Part shown: positions 1 through 8,336 of the stretch, piece by piece
How positions within the stretch are numbered: the first letter of the stretch is position 1
Layout: each line of letters starts with the position of its first letter
NCBI GenBank assembly: GCA_000621905.1
Contig: JHXB01000014.1
Location: 1 to 60,776, forward strand
DNA: 60,776 nt
Source: Lachnospiraceae bacterium NC2004
GTDB taxonomy: Bacteria; Bacillota; Clostridia; Lachnospirales; Lachnospiraceae
Reading direction: 5' to 3'
Notes under the pieces: generated by a model
Told to the model about the DNA's origin: nothing
Database searches by the model: none
The model's input: only the letters and a program-made list of their open reading frames with translations
Program-made: the position numbers and the translations under genes

Positions 1-448
1 CGCGGAATATGAAATAACCATTACTGATATCAAGACGGTAAATGCAGAGCAGAAAAATCAGCTTACCGTGGCAGGTGGAACCATCACAGCGAAGGTAACA
101 GTGGCAAAGGCTGGTTATAGCAAGGACTTCAATGTTGAAATCGCTAACCCGAAGAATGAAGCATATGAAGCGGCTGAAACCGCAATCGATGCACTCAACT
201 TCACAGGACTTGAGCTTGAGGAGAATACAACCGAAGATACAGGTCTGGAAGATGCCATTGAGACGCTCGTTAAGACAGTGGCTACTGACGCGGAATATGA
301 AATAACCATTACTGATATCAAGACGGTAAATACAGAGCAGGAGAATCAGCTTACCGTGGCAGGTGGAACCATCACGGCGAAGGTCACGGTGGCAAAGGCT
401 GGTTATTCTAAGACTTTTGATGTCGCGATTGAGAATCCGGCAGCTGAA
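1..448 (+). repeat. 288-bp tandem coding repeat
   Basis: Bases 1-132 recur almost unchanged from 289 onward, a period of 288 bp (96 codons). Differences are a few substitutions (for example aatgcagagcag against aatacagagcag), indicating recent duplication or homogenisation. The array begins upstream of the window. Confidence 0.9.
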
Positions 449-451
449 TAA
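2..451 (+). CDS. C-terminal part of a tandem-repeat surface-type protein
   Basis: The reading frame is open from the first bases and stops at 449-451, so only the last 149 residues are present; the start lies outside the window. The protein is built from a 96-residue repeat (288 bp), seen as one nearly complete copy and one partial copy. Each unit contains the stretch TVAGGTITAKVTVAKAGYSK and a segment rich in Glu, Thr and Asp. The beta-strand-like pattern and the absence of cysteines fit an extracellular Ig-like or bacterial-repeat domain protein of the cell wall, but no family was recognised for certain. No C-terminal LPXTG-like sorting signal or membrane helix is present, so anchoring would have to be through the missing N-terminal part. 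A short in-frame GTG at 68 is not a credible start. Confidence 0.75.
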   Translation, partial: AEYEITITDIKTVNAEQKNQLTVAGGTITAKVTVAKAGYSKDFNVEIANPKNEAYEAAETAIDALNFTGLELEENTTEDTGLEDAIETLVKTVATDAEYEITITDIKTVNTEQENQLTVAGGTITAKVTVAKAGYSKTFDVAIENPAAE

Positions 452-518
452 ACCAAACCTATCCTACCCAAAATAGGATGACCCGCACCGGGGGACAAAT
501 CCCTCAAACAACAACAAA

Positions 519-584
519 GCTCGGAAGTCTATCACAGGCTTCCGGGCAAACTACCACCCAAGAGCCTCAAAACTCCCGGGTGGT
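519..584 (+). terminator. two adjacent hairpins after the repeat protein
   Basis: The first stem pairs GCTCGGAAG (519) with CTTCCGGGC (547). The second pairs ACCACCC (553) with GGGTGGT (584) around a loop containing GCCTCAAAACTC. They lie 70-130 bases after the stop codon. The first hairpin recurs at 1395 and the second at 897-927, so they are dispersed repeat hairpins; a role as terminators is inferred. Neither is followed by a long U tract here. Confidence 0.5.
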
Positions 585-1067
585 ATCATCCTATCATCTG
601 CTCTCAGATGAGCTGGTAGGTTTCAGATAATATAGTTATTTGGTAGCTTGCTCCTGATTTACTTATTTGCTATTGAGACGAATACGCATGATAAACTCAA
701 GAAACTGGTAAATATCCATTTCAAAGGAGGGAGATCGCTTATGGTGATGTCTATAGCTCTTATAATGATTCAAGTGGGATTCCCTACATGGGTTTGGGCG
801 ATTCGTAGCCACTAAACATTGTGGGATGAGTAAGGATGGAAAAAGCGTTGACCGAATAAACCTGCCCATTGGGGCCGTACCCCAGAATCGCTCTTTACCA
901 CCCAGGAGCCTCAAAACTCCCAGGTGGATTTCATGAGACTAACCCAAAACACCGGCCATGACTCATCTCAGATATGACCTAACCGACTCGTAAACACACT
1001 CCCTCATCCCGAGGGAACCCAACCTCTCAGAGGCATCAAAACCTCTGGGAGGATTTTGCAAATTAAG

Positions 1068-1379
1068 AAATGAGCGGGGACGGTTCTTGTGGTAATTCTT
1101 CACATGATTATCACTAGCTGGGCCGCGCGAACACCCCAAAACCTTCAATTTTAGAGTACTTTTATGATTAAGGATTTGTGAGAAAACCATACGAAAGCAT
1201 ATCATTGTTTTCGTGGGAACAAAAATGAGCGGGGACGGTTCTTGTGGTGATTCTTCACACGATTATCACTAGCTGGGCCGCGCGAACATCCCAAAACCAT
1301 CAATTATAGAGTACTTTGATAATTGAGGGGTTGTGTGTGAAAACCGCACAAAAGTATATCGTTGTTCTCGTGGGAACAT
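1068..1379. repeat. 154-bp direct repeat, two copies
   Basis: The unit 1068-1221 is repeated at 1222-1379 with about 90% identity. Each copy opens with a GAGCGGGGACGGTTCTTGTG motif, continues through a conserved CTAGCTGGGCCGCGCGAAC segment and ends in TCGTGGGAACA. The opening motif alone recurs at 2264-2290. It resembles the REP-like palindromic repeats often linked to RAYT (Y1) transposases; no such transposase is in this window. Confidence 0.8.
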
Positions 1380-1394
1380 ACGAACCATAACAGG

Positions 1395-1429
1395 GCTCGG
1401 AAGTCTATAACAGGCTTCCGGGCTTTTCT
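1395..1429 (+). terminator. Rho-independent terminator-like hairpin
   Basis: GCTCGGAAG pairs with CTTCCGGGC and is followed by TTTTCT. It is a second copy of the hairpin at 519-547 and insulates the following toxin-antitoxin pair from upstream transcription. Confidence 0.65.
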
Positions 1430-1447
1430 GTTGCATCATCGCTGCGG

Positions 1448-1475
1448 TTGCGGTATACTACTATTGGATTATTAT
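1448..1475 (+). promoter_or_regulatory. candidate promoter of the vapBC-like pair
   Basis: TTGCGG at 1448-1453 and TATTAT at 1470-1475 are 16 bases apart, 24 bases before the antitoxin start and just after a terminator. Confidence 0.4.
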
Positions 1476-1498
1476 GGGCGGGAAGGAGTGTGATTGCT

Positions 1499-1777
1499 AT
1501 GACAGCAGTTAAAGAAAAGTTCATGCAGATGCTGCCGCAGAGCTTGCCGGGGGTTCCAGATGATGAGGTGCAGTACATGATTAACATACTGGTGAAGTGG
1601 AACAAGCCGGAGGAGAAACCAAAGCGTACAGACATCGCAGACAGTGGCTTGGACTTTGGACCGGAATATACCGATGAGAACCATGATGAGCGAGTAGCGC
1701 AGTTCTTCGCATTATCCGAGGGCATCGAAATAGACGAGCAGGCAATAAAGGATTTGCGGGAGGCGAGCATAATATGA
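1499..1777 (+). CDS. VapB-position antitoxin, family not recognised
   Basis: A 92-residue acidic protein directly upstream of a PIN-domain toxin, overlapping it by the ATGA arrangement (stop 1775-1777, toxin start 1774). The start ATG at 1499 follows GGAAGGAG by ten bases; longer reading frames upstream have no ribosome-binding site. The N-terminal half (about residues 5-35) is helical and the C-terminal half is acidic with a FFALSEGIEIDEQ stretch, as expected of an antitoxin tail that wraps the toxin. No AbrB, Phd or RHH signature is obvious. The role as antitoxin rests on position and size rather than on sequence similarity. Confidence 0.65.
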   Translation: MTAVKEKFMQMLPQSLPGVPDDEVQYMINILVKWNKPEEKPKRTDIADSGLDFGPEYTDENHDERVAQFFALSEGIEIDEQAIKDLREASII

Positions 1778-2211
1778 TTCTACTGGCAGATACAAACGTG
1801 TTTATCAAATACTGGCGAGCCTTAGCAAAATCGCAGAAGGATGAAGCGGCTGCCGAGGAATTGGAAACCTACAGGCAGATTATGTCTGCCCATGAAGTTG
1901 TCACTTGTGGTGTGGTTCGGGCGGAGCTTTTGCACGGGGCCATTTCTGAAAAGAACTATCAGCAGATGGATACGGCTCTTAACAGAGTACCGTCGAAAGA
2001 TTTGGAAGGAGTCGACTGGAACGAGTTGGGGCATCAGCTTTATCTGTACAGAACGAGCGGCTTCACGGTTCCATTTACCGATGCGGTGATCGCTTCGATA
2101 GGAATGAAATACGATATTCCCGTTTGGGCGAACGATAAGCACTTCGACATGATGAAGAGCGTGATTCCGAAGCTAACGGTTTATCGGACGGAGGAACTGG
2201 TGAGCGATTGA
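1774..2211 (+). CDS. vapC: VapC-family PIN-domain toxin
   Basis: A 145-residue PIN-domain protein, a Mg-dependent RNase of the kind that cleaves tRNA or rRNA when free of its antitoxin. The acidic active-site positions are visible: Asp6 in LLADTNVF, the glutamate in VRAELLHG, Asp in PFTDAVIA and Asp in WANDKHFD. Length matches the family. Translation is probably coupled to the upstream antitoxin through the ATGA overlap. The pair is followed by a weak hairpin and by the strong terminator at 2341. Confidence 0.9.
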   Translation: MILLADTNVFIKYWRALAKSQKDEAAAEELETYRQIMSAHEVVTCGVVRAELLHGAISEKNYQQMDTALNRVPSKDLEGVDWNELGHQLYLYRTSGFTVPFTDAVIASIGMKYDIPVWANDKHFDMMKSVIPKLTVYRTEELVSD

Positions 2212-2261
2212 TATTTGAAGGGCTGGACTGCGGTCTGGTCCTTTTCTTATGCTCCGACAAT

Positions 2262-2295
2262 GAAATGAGCGGGGACGGTTCTTGTGGTAATTCAG
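2262..2295 (+). repeat. third copy of the GAGCGGGGACGG repeat
   Basis: The first 28 or so bases of the 154-bp unit at 1068 recur here (AAATGAGCGGGGACGGTTCT and onward to GTAATTC). Only the leading motif is shared, showing that it is the mobile or conserved core of the repeat. Confidence 0.75.
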
Positions 2296-2340
2296 AAGGA
2301 ATCAGTTTCTTCAAGATGTAATTACAATTGCACATAATTT

Positions 2341-2367
2341 AAGGGTGGCGTAATTGCCACCCTTTTT
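2341..2367 (+). terminator. strong intrinsic terminator
   Basis: GGGTGGC pairs with GCCACCC across a six-base loop and is followed by TTTTTATT. It lies between the converging vapC and fibronectin-III genes and can serve both, being best oriented for the plus strand. Confidence 0.85.
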
Positions 2368-2375
2368 ATTATGCT

Positions 2376-4463
2376 CTATTTAACTTTCTTACTTAGCCCC
2401 TTAGTCTTGAAAGCGCATATTCTATCCATCTGATAAGTAGTTGATGAAAATGCAGGTGATTCGTAAACTACATAAAGCATATCGTCATGTATCTCAATGC
2501 CTTCATTCATCGTAGGCATAGGCATTGTGTTCTTGGCTTTGTTAAGTTTTGTAATCTTATTGTTCTTCCACGTTGGCTTGTAATACTCAAGCCTTGCAAT
2601 ATAATAAGGCATTGAGCTTAAGTACAGATTAGATCTTGAAAGCACCAATTCACCATTATCCGTAAATGCTACTCCCTGAACCCTGTTAGGGATTCTGACC
2701 GAACTCTTAGGGGTAATTGATGGAGTTCCCGCCTTGTCGTTTATAGCGTAACTGTACATTATCTGCGTGCCTTTTTCAGCATTCTTTCCAATCCAAAGCA
2801 TGTCCTTATAGTAAGTCATAAAAGATGCTGTTGTCTTAACGCTAAGAAGTGTCTTATACGATATCTCCTTATAAGACTTGCCGGCCTTAGCGGCGGACTC
2901 AATAGTTTCGAACTTTATCAGTCCTATCCTTTCGCCGTGGCTCACCCAAACATTTTCACCGTCAAATGCAATTCCACCAAGGTGTACCTGGTCAGGTAAA
3001 ACAAGAGTTGTAAGCAGTTCCTTGTTCTTCTTGTCCATGACATATATTACGCTTCTTTCCTCGCCGACGTAGTCATACGCTGTCATCAATAAGTAATCTT
3101 TGGCAAATGTTATCGCCTGCGGACACATGTGAGTGCTCTTAAATCCTGCAACATTGGTGCTTTTAACACCCGGCATTATGTAGGACTTGTCGTAATCGAC
3201 ATACTTCTTAAACCATTTGAGTTTCTTGTATGCCTTAGAAGCCTGAAATTTCTTTTTGTTTGTGTAGTACTTGGCAGTTGTACTCGCTTTGCCAAGAGGC
3301 GCCGGAGAGATTGCTCTCGTGACACCTGATGCCGAGTATGTTGCCTCAGCCTTTTTGCCCTTGTCTAAAGTTCTGTATGCTATAACACGCATGCTGTACT
3401 GAGTGCCGTTGCTAAGATCCTTAAGAAGATAGCTTGTAGTACTCTTAGAACAATTCTTAAGCAAATCATAAGAGGAGCCTTTCTTGAGGTATATCTTGTA
3501 TCCGCTTGCCCCGGTGACCTTCTTCCATTTGAGTCTAAGCTTCTCGTCGCCGCCCTTGATAGTTGTAACAGGATTGGCAGGGCAGGTAGATAGCTTAAGC
3601 GCTGAACTGTATGAACCGCGGTATTTGTCATTACCGTTATACGCAGCAACCTGATAAGTGTAGGTTGTACCCGAAGAAAGCTTCTTGTTACTGCCATCCT
3701 TATATGATGTATTTCTGGTAGTGGTGATGGTTGTGTATGAACTATCGCCGCTTTTCTTTCTTCTGACAACGTAACCTGTAGCTCCTGAAACTGCATTCCA
3801 TGTAAATGTAATCGTATCGGAAGTGTAAGAACTTAGCTTAACTCCCCCGACTCCCTTAGGAGTCGTGTAGCATTTGATGGCAGATGACTTAGGACTGTAG
3901 GTAACTATGTTGTTGCCATCGGAATCCGTACCATGAATCATGTAAGACCTGATGTAGAATCTGTAAGTCTTTCCTGCTTTGACGCTGATAACGGTCTTGT
4001 TGTTCTCCTTCTTTGACTTAAGGTTGTAAGTTGTAGAAGTGATGCTGTTATTTGACGGACCTCCGTAATAGTACCATTTCTTAGAAGATGAGCTGTAGTA
4101 ACATATCTGATATCCGGTTGCGCCACTCACCTTGTTCCATGAAAGAGAAATGGAGGTTGTGGTTGCATCGGTCTGTGTAAAGCCTGACGGGGTTGCCGGA
4201 ACCTTGTAAACAGGGTCTTCTGATGCTACTGTTTCTTCAGGTGGTTCTTCATCCTGGTTGTCTTGAGCTTCGATACCGTCTTCCTCTTCAGGTTCCTCTT
4301 CGGTTGTGGCTTCATCTGCGTCTGCTGAAGTGGTCCCTGTTGTTGCTGAAGTCTCGTTATCATTTGCCACAGTGGCAAAACAGTTGTTATTTATAGTAAA
4401 TGTTAAAATTAGGCATAAGGCAAGGTTAAATGCTATAAATGCCCTGAAATTGTTGTGTTTCAT
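2376..4463 (-). CDS. secreted protein with three fibronectin type III domains
   Basis: The start ATG at 4463 is preceded by GGAGGG (complement of 4468-4473), so an in-frame ATG 15 bases upstream is not used. Residues 1-31 form a signal peptide (hydrophobic FRAFIAFNLALCLILTF). Residues 35-85 are a Thr/Glu/Asp-rich low-complexity linker. Three FN3 domains follow at about 88-200, 203-295 and 297-390, each with the W-x-x-V-x-G-A-x-G-Y pattern (WNKVSGATGY, WNAVSGATGY, WKKVTGASGY). Residues about 400-695 are a separate domain with short beta repeats such as GIAFDGENVWV and GVAFTDNGELVL, suggesting a beta-propeller-like fold. Extracellular binding or carbohydrate-related function is plausible; no catalytic motif was recognised. 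It is monocistronic. Confidence 0.85.
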   Translation of the reverse strand: MKHNNFRAFIAFNLALCLILTFTINNNCFATVANDNETSATTGTTSADADEATTEEEPEEEDGIEAQDNQDEEPPEETVASEDPVYKVPATPSGFTQTDATTTSISLSWNKVSGATGYQICYYSSSSKKWYYYGGPSNNSITSTTYNLKSKKENNKTVISVKAGKTYRFYIRSYMIHGTDSDGNNIVTYSPKSSAIKCYTTPKGVGGVKLSSYTSDTITFTWNAVSGATGYVVRRKKSGDSSYTTITTTRNTSYKDGSNKKLSSGTTYTYQVAAYNGNDKYRGSYSSALKLSTCPANPVTTIKGGDEKLRLKWKKVTGASGYKIYLKKGSSYDLLKNCSKSTTSYLLKDLSNGTQYSMRVIAYRTLDKGKKAEATYSASGVTRAISPAPLGKASTTAKYYTNKKKFQASKAYKKLKWFKKYVDYDKSYIMPGVKSTNVAGFKSTHMCPQAITFAKDYLLMTAYDYVGEERSVIYVMDKKNKELLTTLVLPDQVHLGGIAFDGENVWVSHGERIGLIKFETIESAAKAGKSYKEISYKTLLSVKTTASFMTYYKDMLWIGKNAEKGTQIMYSYAINDKAGTPSITPKSSVRIPNRVQGVAFTDNGELVLSRSNLYLSSMPYYIARLEYYKPTWKNNKITKLNKAKNTMPMPTMNEGIEIHDDMLYVVYESPAFSSTTYQMDRICAFKTKGLSKKVK

Positions 4464-4486
4464 ATAACCCTCCATCATAATTTCTG

Positions 4487-4566
4487 CTAACTACCCAATG
4501 GGGACAGTCCCCATTGGGTAGTTATTGCTAAGTACTCAGGGGGGACTGTCCCCTTTGGGTACTTAG
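4487..4566. repeat. paired GGGGACAG palindromes
   Basis: Two back-to-back palindromes. The first has 17-base perfect arms (aactacccaatggggac and its complement) around one base at 4489-4523. The second (4528-4566) begins CTAAGTACTC and ends GGGTACTTAG around GGGGGACTGTCCCC. This is the first member of a family also found at 9312, 11019, 12130, 40310 and 42749. Confidence 0.9.
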
Positions 4567-4685
4567 GTGGACTATGTTACCACACAAAAGTGAGAAGAAT
4601 GTTACATTTGTCACTTTAATAAGAAATCAAAATCAGATAATATATTAAGTAATTCTTAATATTTATTAAAATAGCTTTAACTCTA

Positions 4686-4713
4686 TTTACTTTTGTAAGG
4701 GTTATGGTAGAAT
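4686..4713 (+). promoter_or_regulatory. candidate promoter of the ABC-MoxR-VWA operon
   Basis: TTTACT (4686-4691) and TAGAAT (4708-4713) with a 16-base spacer, in an AT-rich tract 55 bases before the first operon gene. TATACA directly downstream is an alternative -10. Confidence 0.45.
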
Positions 4714-4768
4714 TATACACAGAGTTTGTTAAATATCTAACAAGGACCATAAAGAGAGGAGAGTCAAG

Positions 4769-7369
4769 ATGAAGAACAGATTCTTTAAGCGTGCATTTGC
4801 AATTGCATTGCTTCTAGTCTTAACTATCGCTGCTATACCGCTCGGTGTAACATCTGTTGATGTACATGCGGATAAGGGCGACAAATCCAAAACCAAAATG
4901 AGCGTGGGCGATGGAAGATTTTCCATTAACATCAGTTACGGAATTGACGGAATGGTCAAGCTTAACTGTAATATGCCTGTCAAATTTGAGGTAACCAACA
5001 ATGGTGACGATTTTCAGGGTGCTGTTTTCCTGGTTGCCAAATCATATGAAAATGACAGCAAGACCAAGTTTGCAAGAGAGGTGAGCATAGCATCAGGTGA
5101 GACGAGAAGTGTGTCAATGATGATGCCGGACAACGCTGACTCGCTTTCTGTTGAGCTTAGAGATACCAAGGATAGGCTTATGTATCAGAAGAAATTCGCT
5201 TCTGATTTGCTTGAGAAGACCAATTTTGCGGGTACACTCTTCGGAATCCTAAGCGATAATTATGCGGATCTCAATTACCTTGATGGAGCTATCTTCCACA
5301 TCGATGAGCAGAATTTAGAGTACGATGTCAAGATAGGAGAGCTTGACGAGAGTTCATTTCCTAACATGGCTAAGGCTTTATATAGCTGTAACGCTATAAT
5401 TATAGACAATTATGACACTTCTAAGCTTTCAGACGAGCAGAAGCAAGCGCTTATCGGTTATGTAAATGCCGGCGGTCTTCTTATAGTAAGCACGGGTGCT
5501 GAATACAACAAGGTATTGTCAGGAATTCCTACAGAGTTGATAAGCGGTTCTACAGGAAATGTATCCAGCAAGAATGTTACATTTAACTACTATGAATCAA
5601 CCGGTTTATATAACCGTGTCGGATATGATGATGTTACCAGCTCTGTTCCTATAGATCAGGCAATTGAATACGAAGATGTTAACGATAAGCCTGTCTATAC
5701 TGACAATAAGTTTACCACTAAGCTTGATGTAGCGGACATTTCCGTTGATGATTCCGAGAATGTTGACTTTATATCAGATGAGAAGGGTTTGGTGGAAGTT
5801 AAGTATGTCGGACAGGGAGCTGTTGTAGTTACCGACTTTTCAATTGGAAAAGGAGGTTTCGCAGAAAATGAAGAAGCAAGGGCGAGCGTGTTAGATAATC
5901 TTATTAACTATGTTGCAACTGATCTTGTGAAGAGTTCCATATCTAACGGATCTATCTCGACAGACACTACAAGCGTTGTACCTACTGATTCTGCGATTAC
6001 AATGAACAACCAGTCTAAGAGACCTAAAGTTTTCATATACGCAATTGTATTATTGATCTACATACTCCTCGCGGGACCTGTCGGATATCTTATCTTAAAG
6101 AAACTCGACAAGAGAAAAATGATGTGGGTTATGATTCCGGTGACATCGGTGGTGTTTGTTGGAATTATGTACCTTGTAAGTATAGGACAGGTTGTTAGAA
6201 AGCCTACTGTTGATTATATTGCAGTTGATGAGATAAAAGACGGAGTTGTCAACGAAACAGTTTACGCGTCTATCTCAACATCTAAGAAAGGTAAGGTTAA
6301 TATTAATTTCAGCCCGGATTATAGCAATGTTCAGAGATGCGAGAGCTCTCCGTATTACGGTTATACAGCAGTAGTTCCTTCACTTATTGGCGAGATTACC
6401 GGTTACAAAGCATCGACCGATGTTGTTTTCTGGGAGAAGACAGATCACAGTATGGTAACTAAGGAGAGTAAGCAGGCATTTGAGAATGCGAGCGTTAAGG
6501 GAGAGACAACCTTCAAAGCTGATGGCGATCTTCAGACGGAATTCTCTTTAGATAAAGGTAAGTTTACAGGTACGCTTACCAATAATACAGGTCATGATCT
6601 CAGACACGTAATTGTATCAAATGGTATGGGCTGCTACTATTTTGAGCATATTAGTAAAGGCGATACAGCTGATCTTTCAAATGCTATTGTGTCGCAGGAT
6701 ACATGGTCATTGGCTTCTACAATTACAGGCGGTTATTACGGTGGATATTCAATATTTGGATTTAACAATAACGCGTCGAAGAAATATACAGAGATAACCA
6801 ACATAACAGATATGGTTGGAGATCAGATGTATAGTATAACCAGTGGTGGAAGCGGTGTTATCTATGCCATAGTTGATGGTGCCGAAAGAAAGATAACTAC
6901 TGATGAGAAGGTTGATGAGTACGGAACGGTTCTTTTGGCCAAGGAATTTAGTCTTACTTATAAAGGTGTTTCTGACCTTGTTGATTCTAATCTTAATAAC
7001 AGTTGCATGGATACCTGCGACGGAGATTTTGATTCAAGTAACGGAATGCTTTATGGTTCAACTGTTGAGGTGACATATCAGATTGATACCAGTGAGATCA
7101 ATACCCTTATCAATGTCGGATACATGATTACGGATAATAATACGAGTCGTGCTAAGTGTGAGATATATAATGACAAGAAAGATAGTTGGGAGCCACTTTT
7201 TGATGACGAAGATGATATGGAATTCTCGTTGAAAGACGATTACCTTTATCGTGATAACAGCAATATGAGAAATCTTATTAAGATAAGATATTCTCCGGAC
7301 AGCGTTACCGGTTATGACAATTCTTGTGCACCAATTATAGGAGGAGGTTATAAGCATGCTAACAATTAA
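4769..7369 (+). CDS. exported membrane-anchored protein of the ABC-MoxR operon
   Basis: An 866-residue protein starting at ATG 4769 after GAGAGGAGAG. Residues 1-35 form a signal peptide. The ectodomain has a beta-rich N-terminal part and, at about 145-265, an alpha/beta segment (NAIIIDNYDTSKL, GYVNAGGLLIVSTG) that looks like the non-catalytic glutamine-amidotransferase-like fold found in GldG/DUF4350-type partners of ABC exporters. Two membrane helices lie at about 420-445 and 450-475, followed by a C-terminal domain of nearly 400 residues. The gene overlaps the following ABC ATPase gene by 14 bases, so the product probably works with that transporter. Family assignment beyond this is uncertain. 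Confidence 0.7.
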   Translation: MKNRFFKRAFAIALLLVLTIAAIPLGVTSVDVHADKGDKSKTKMSVGDGRFSINISYGIDGMVKLNCNMPVKFEVTNNGDDFQGAVFLVAKSYENDSKTKFAREVSIASGETRSVSMMMPDNADSLSVELRDTKDRLMYQKKFASDLLEKTNFAGTLFGILSDNYADLNYLDGAIFHIDEQNLEYDVKIGELDESSFPNMAKALYSCNAIIIDNYDTSKLSDEQKQALIGYVNAGGLLIVSTGAEYNKVLSGIPTELISGSTGNVSSKNVTFNYYESTGLYNRVGYDDVTSSVPIDQAIEYEDVNDKPVYTDNKFTTKLDVADISVDDSENVDFISDEKGLVEVKYVGQGAVVVTDFSIGKGGFAENEEARASVLDNLINYVATDLVKSSISNGSISTDTTSVVPTDSAITMNNQSKRPKVFIYAIVLLIYILLAGPVGYLILKKLDKRKMMWVMIPVTSVVFVGIMYLVSIGQVVRKPTVDYIAVDEIKDGVVNETVYASISTSKKGKVNINFSPDYSNVQRCESSPYYGYTAVVPSLIGEITGYKASTDVVFWEKTDHSMVTKESKQAFENASVKGETTFKADGDLQTEFSLDKGKFTGTLTNNTGHDLRHVIVSNGMGCYYFEHISKGDTADLSNAIVSQDTWSLASTITGGYYGGYSIFGFNNNASKKYTEITNITDMVGDQMYSITSGGSGVIYAIVDGAERKITTDEKVDEYGTVLLAKEFSLTYKGVSDLVDSNLNNSCMDTCDGDFDSSNGMLYGSTVEVTYQIDTSEINTLINVGYMITDNNTSRAKCEIYNDKKDSWEPLFDDEDDMEFSLKDDYLYRDNSNMRNLIKIRYSPDSVTGYDNSCAPIIGGGYKHANN

Positions 7370-8336
7370 TCATCTTTATAAGCGTTACAATAAGTTTTTA
7401 GCGCTTAATGACTTAAACCTTCATATAGATAGGGGCGAGATATTTGGATTTATCGGTCCTAACGGAGCCGGTAAGACCACTACGATGCGTATTGTTTGTG
7501 GACTGTTAAGAGCCAATTCCGGAGAGGTATACGTGGACGGAATAGATGCACTTAATGACAGTGCTGCAATCAAGAGAAAAGTCGGGTACGTTCCTGATTT
7601 CTTCGGTGTTTACGACAACTTAAAGGTTATGGAATATATGAATTTCTTTGCATCGATGTATGGATTTAACAGCAAAGAGATTAACGAGACAATATTAGGA
7701 CTCTTAGAGCTTGTCAATCTGTCAGACAAGAAGGACGATTATGTTGACGGCCTTTCAAGAGGTATGAAGCAGAGACTTTGTGTTGCGAGAGCGTTGATTC
7801 ATGATCCTGAACTTTTGGTACTTGACGAGCCGGCTTCAGGACTTGACCCTAGGGCAAGATTCGAGCTTAAGGAGATACTTAAGAACTTAGGAGATATGGG
7901 CAAGACAATCCTCATTTCCTCGCATATCTTACCTGAGCTTGGTGAGATGTGTACGAGTATAGGAATCATGGAGAAGGGACAGTTAGTCGCATCCGGAAAT
8001 GTTGAGGAGATTGCGGAACTTAAACGAGCTAATTCTCCGGTACATATCAAGGTTATTTCTGACAGAAATGAAGCGATAACGGCGATTAAGGAATTTCCGC
8101 TGGTTACTAAGGTTTCTGAGACGGATGACGAGATAATCGTTGACCTTAACGGAGAGGACGAAGAGTTATTTGCATTGCTTTCCGGATTGATTAGCAGAAA
8201 TGTTAAAATCGTCGGATTTGAGAGAGAGCAGGCTAATCTTGAGACTCTGTTCCTTGATCTTACCGGTCAGGAAGATGAAGGAGCTTCGTCAGATGAGGCA
8301 AATGAAGGAGGTGCGCAAAGTGAGCAAGAAGTTTAG
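7356..8336 (+). CDS. ABC transporter ATP-binding protein
   Basis: A 326-residue ATPase of the ABC-2 exporter type. Walker A is GPNGAGKTT (about residues 32-40), the signature is LSRGMKQR (about 133), Walker B is LLVLDEPASG (about 150) and the switch histidine is in SSHIL. The C-terminal 90 residues form the extra domain typical of CcmA/NatA/GldA-like subunits. ATG 7356 follows AGGAGGAGG and overlaps the previous gene; the last 17 bases overlap the permease gene. Substrate is unknown. By analogy with GldAFG-type loci it may energise export or handling of surface material by the co-encoded membrane proteins. Confidence 0.92.
   Translation: MLTINHLYKRYNKFLALNDLNLHIDRGEIFGFIGPNGAGKTTTMRIVCGLLRANSGEVYVDGIDALNDSAAIKRKVGYVPDFFGVYDNLKVMEYMNFFASMYGFNSKEINETILGLLELVNLSDKKDDYVDGLSRGMKQRLCVARALIHDPELLVLDEPASGLDPRARFELKEILKNLGDMGKTILISSHILPELGEMCTSIGIMEKGQLVASGNVEEIAELKRANSPVHIKVISDRNEAITAIKEFPLVTKVSETDDEIIVDLNGEDEELFALLSGLISRNVKIVGFEREQANLETLFLDLTGQEDEGASSDEANEGGAQSEQEV

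Larger units (their letters stand above)
452..1394. other. non-coding stretch with hairpins and repeats
   Basis: No convincing gene is found on either strand: the open frames here lack ribosome-binding sites and have no protein-like composition. Contents are the hairpins at 519-584 and 897-927, a related hairpin at about 1040-1074 (CCTC...GAGG arms around CATCAAAACC) and a 154-bp direct repeat from 1068. It looks like the debris-rich end of a surface-protein locus. Confidence 0.6.

Noticed and set aside
663-1205. Open frames of about 80 codons on the minus strand
   Set aside because: No ribosome-binding sites, compositions unlike proteins, and they run through hairpins and direct repeats.
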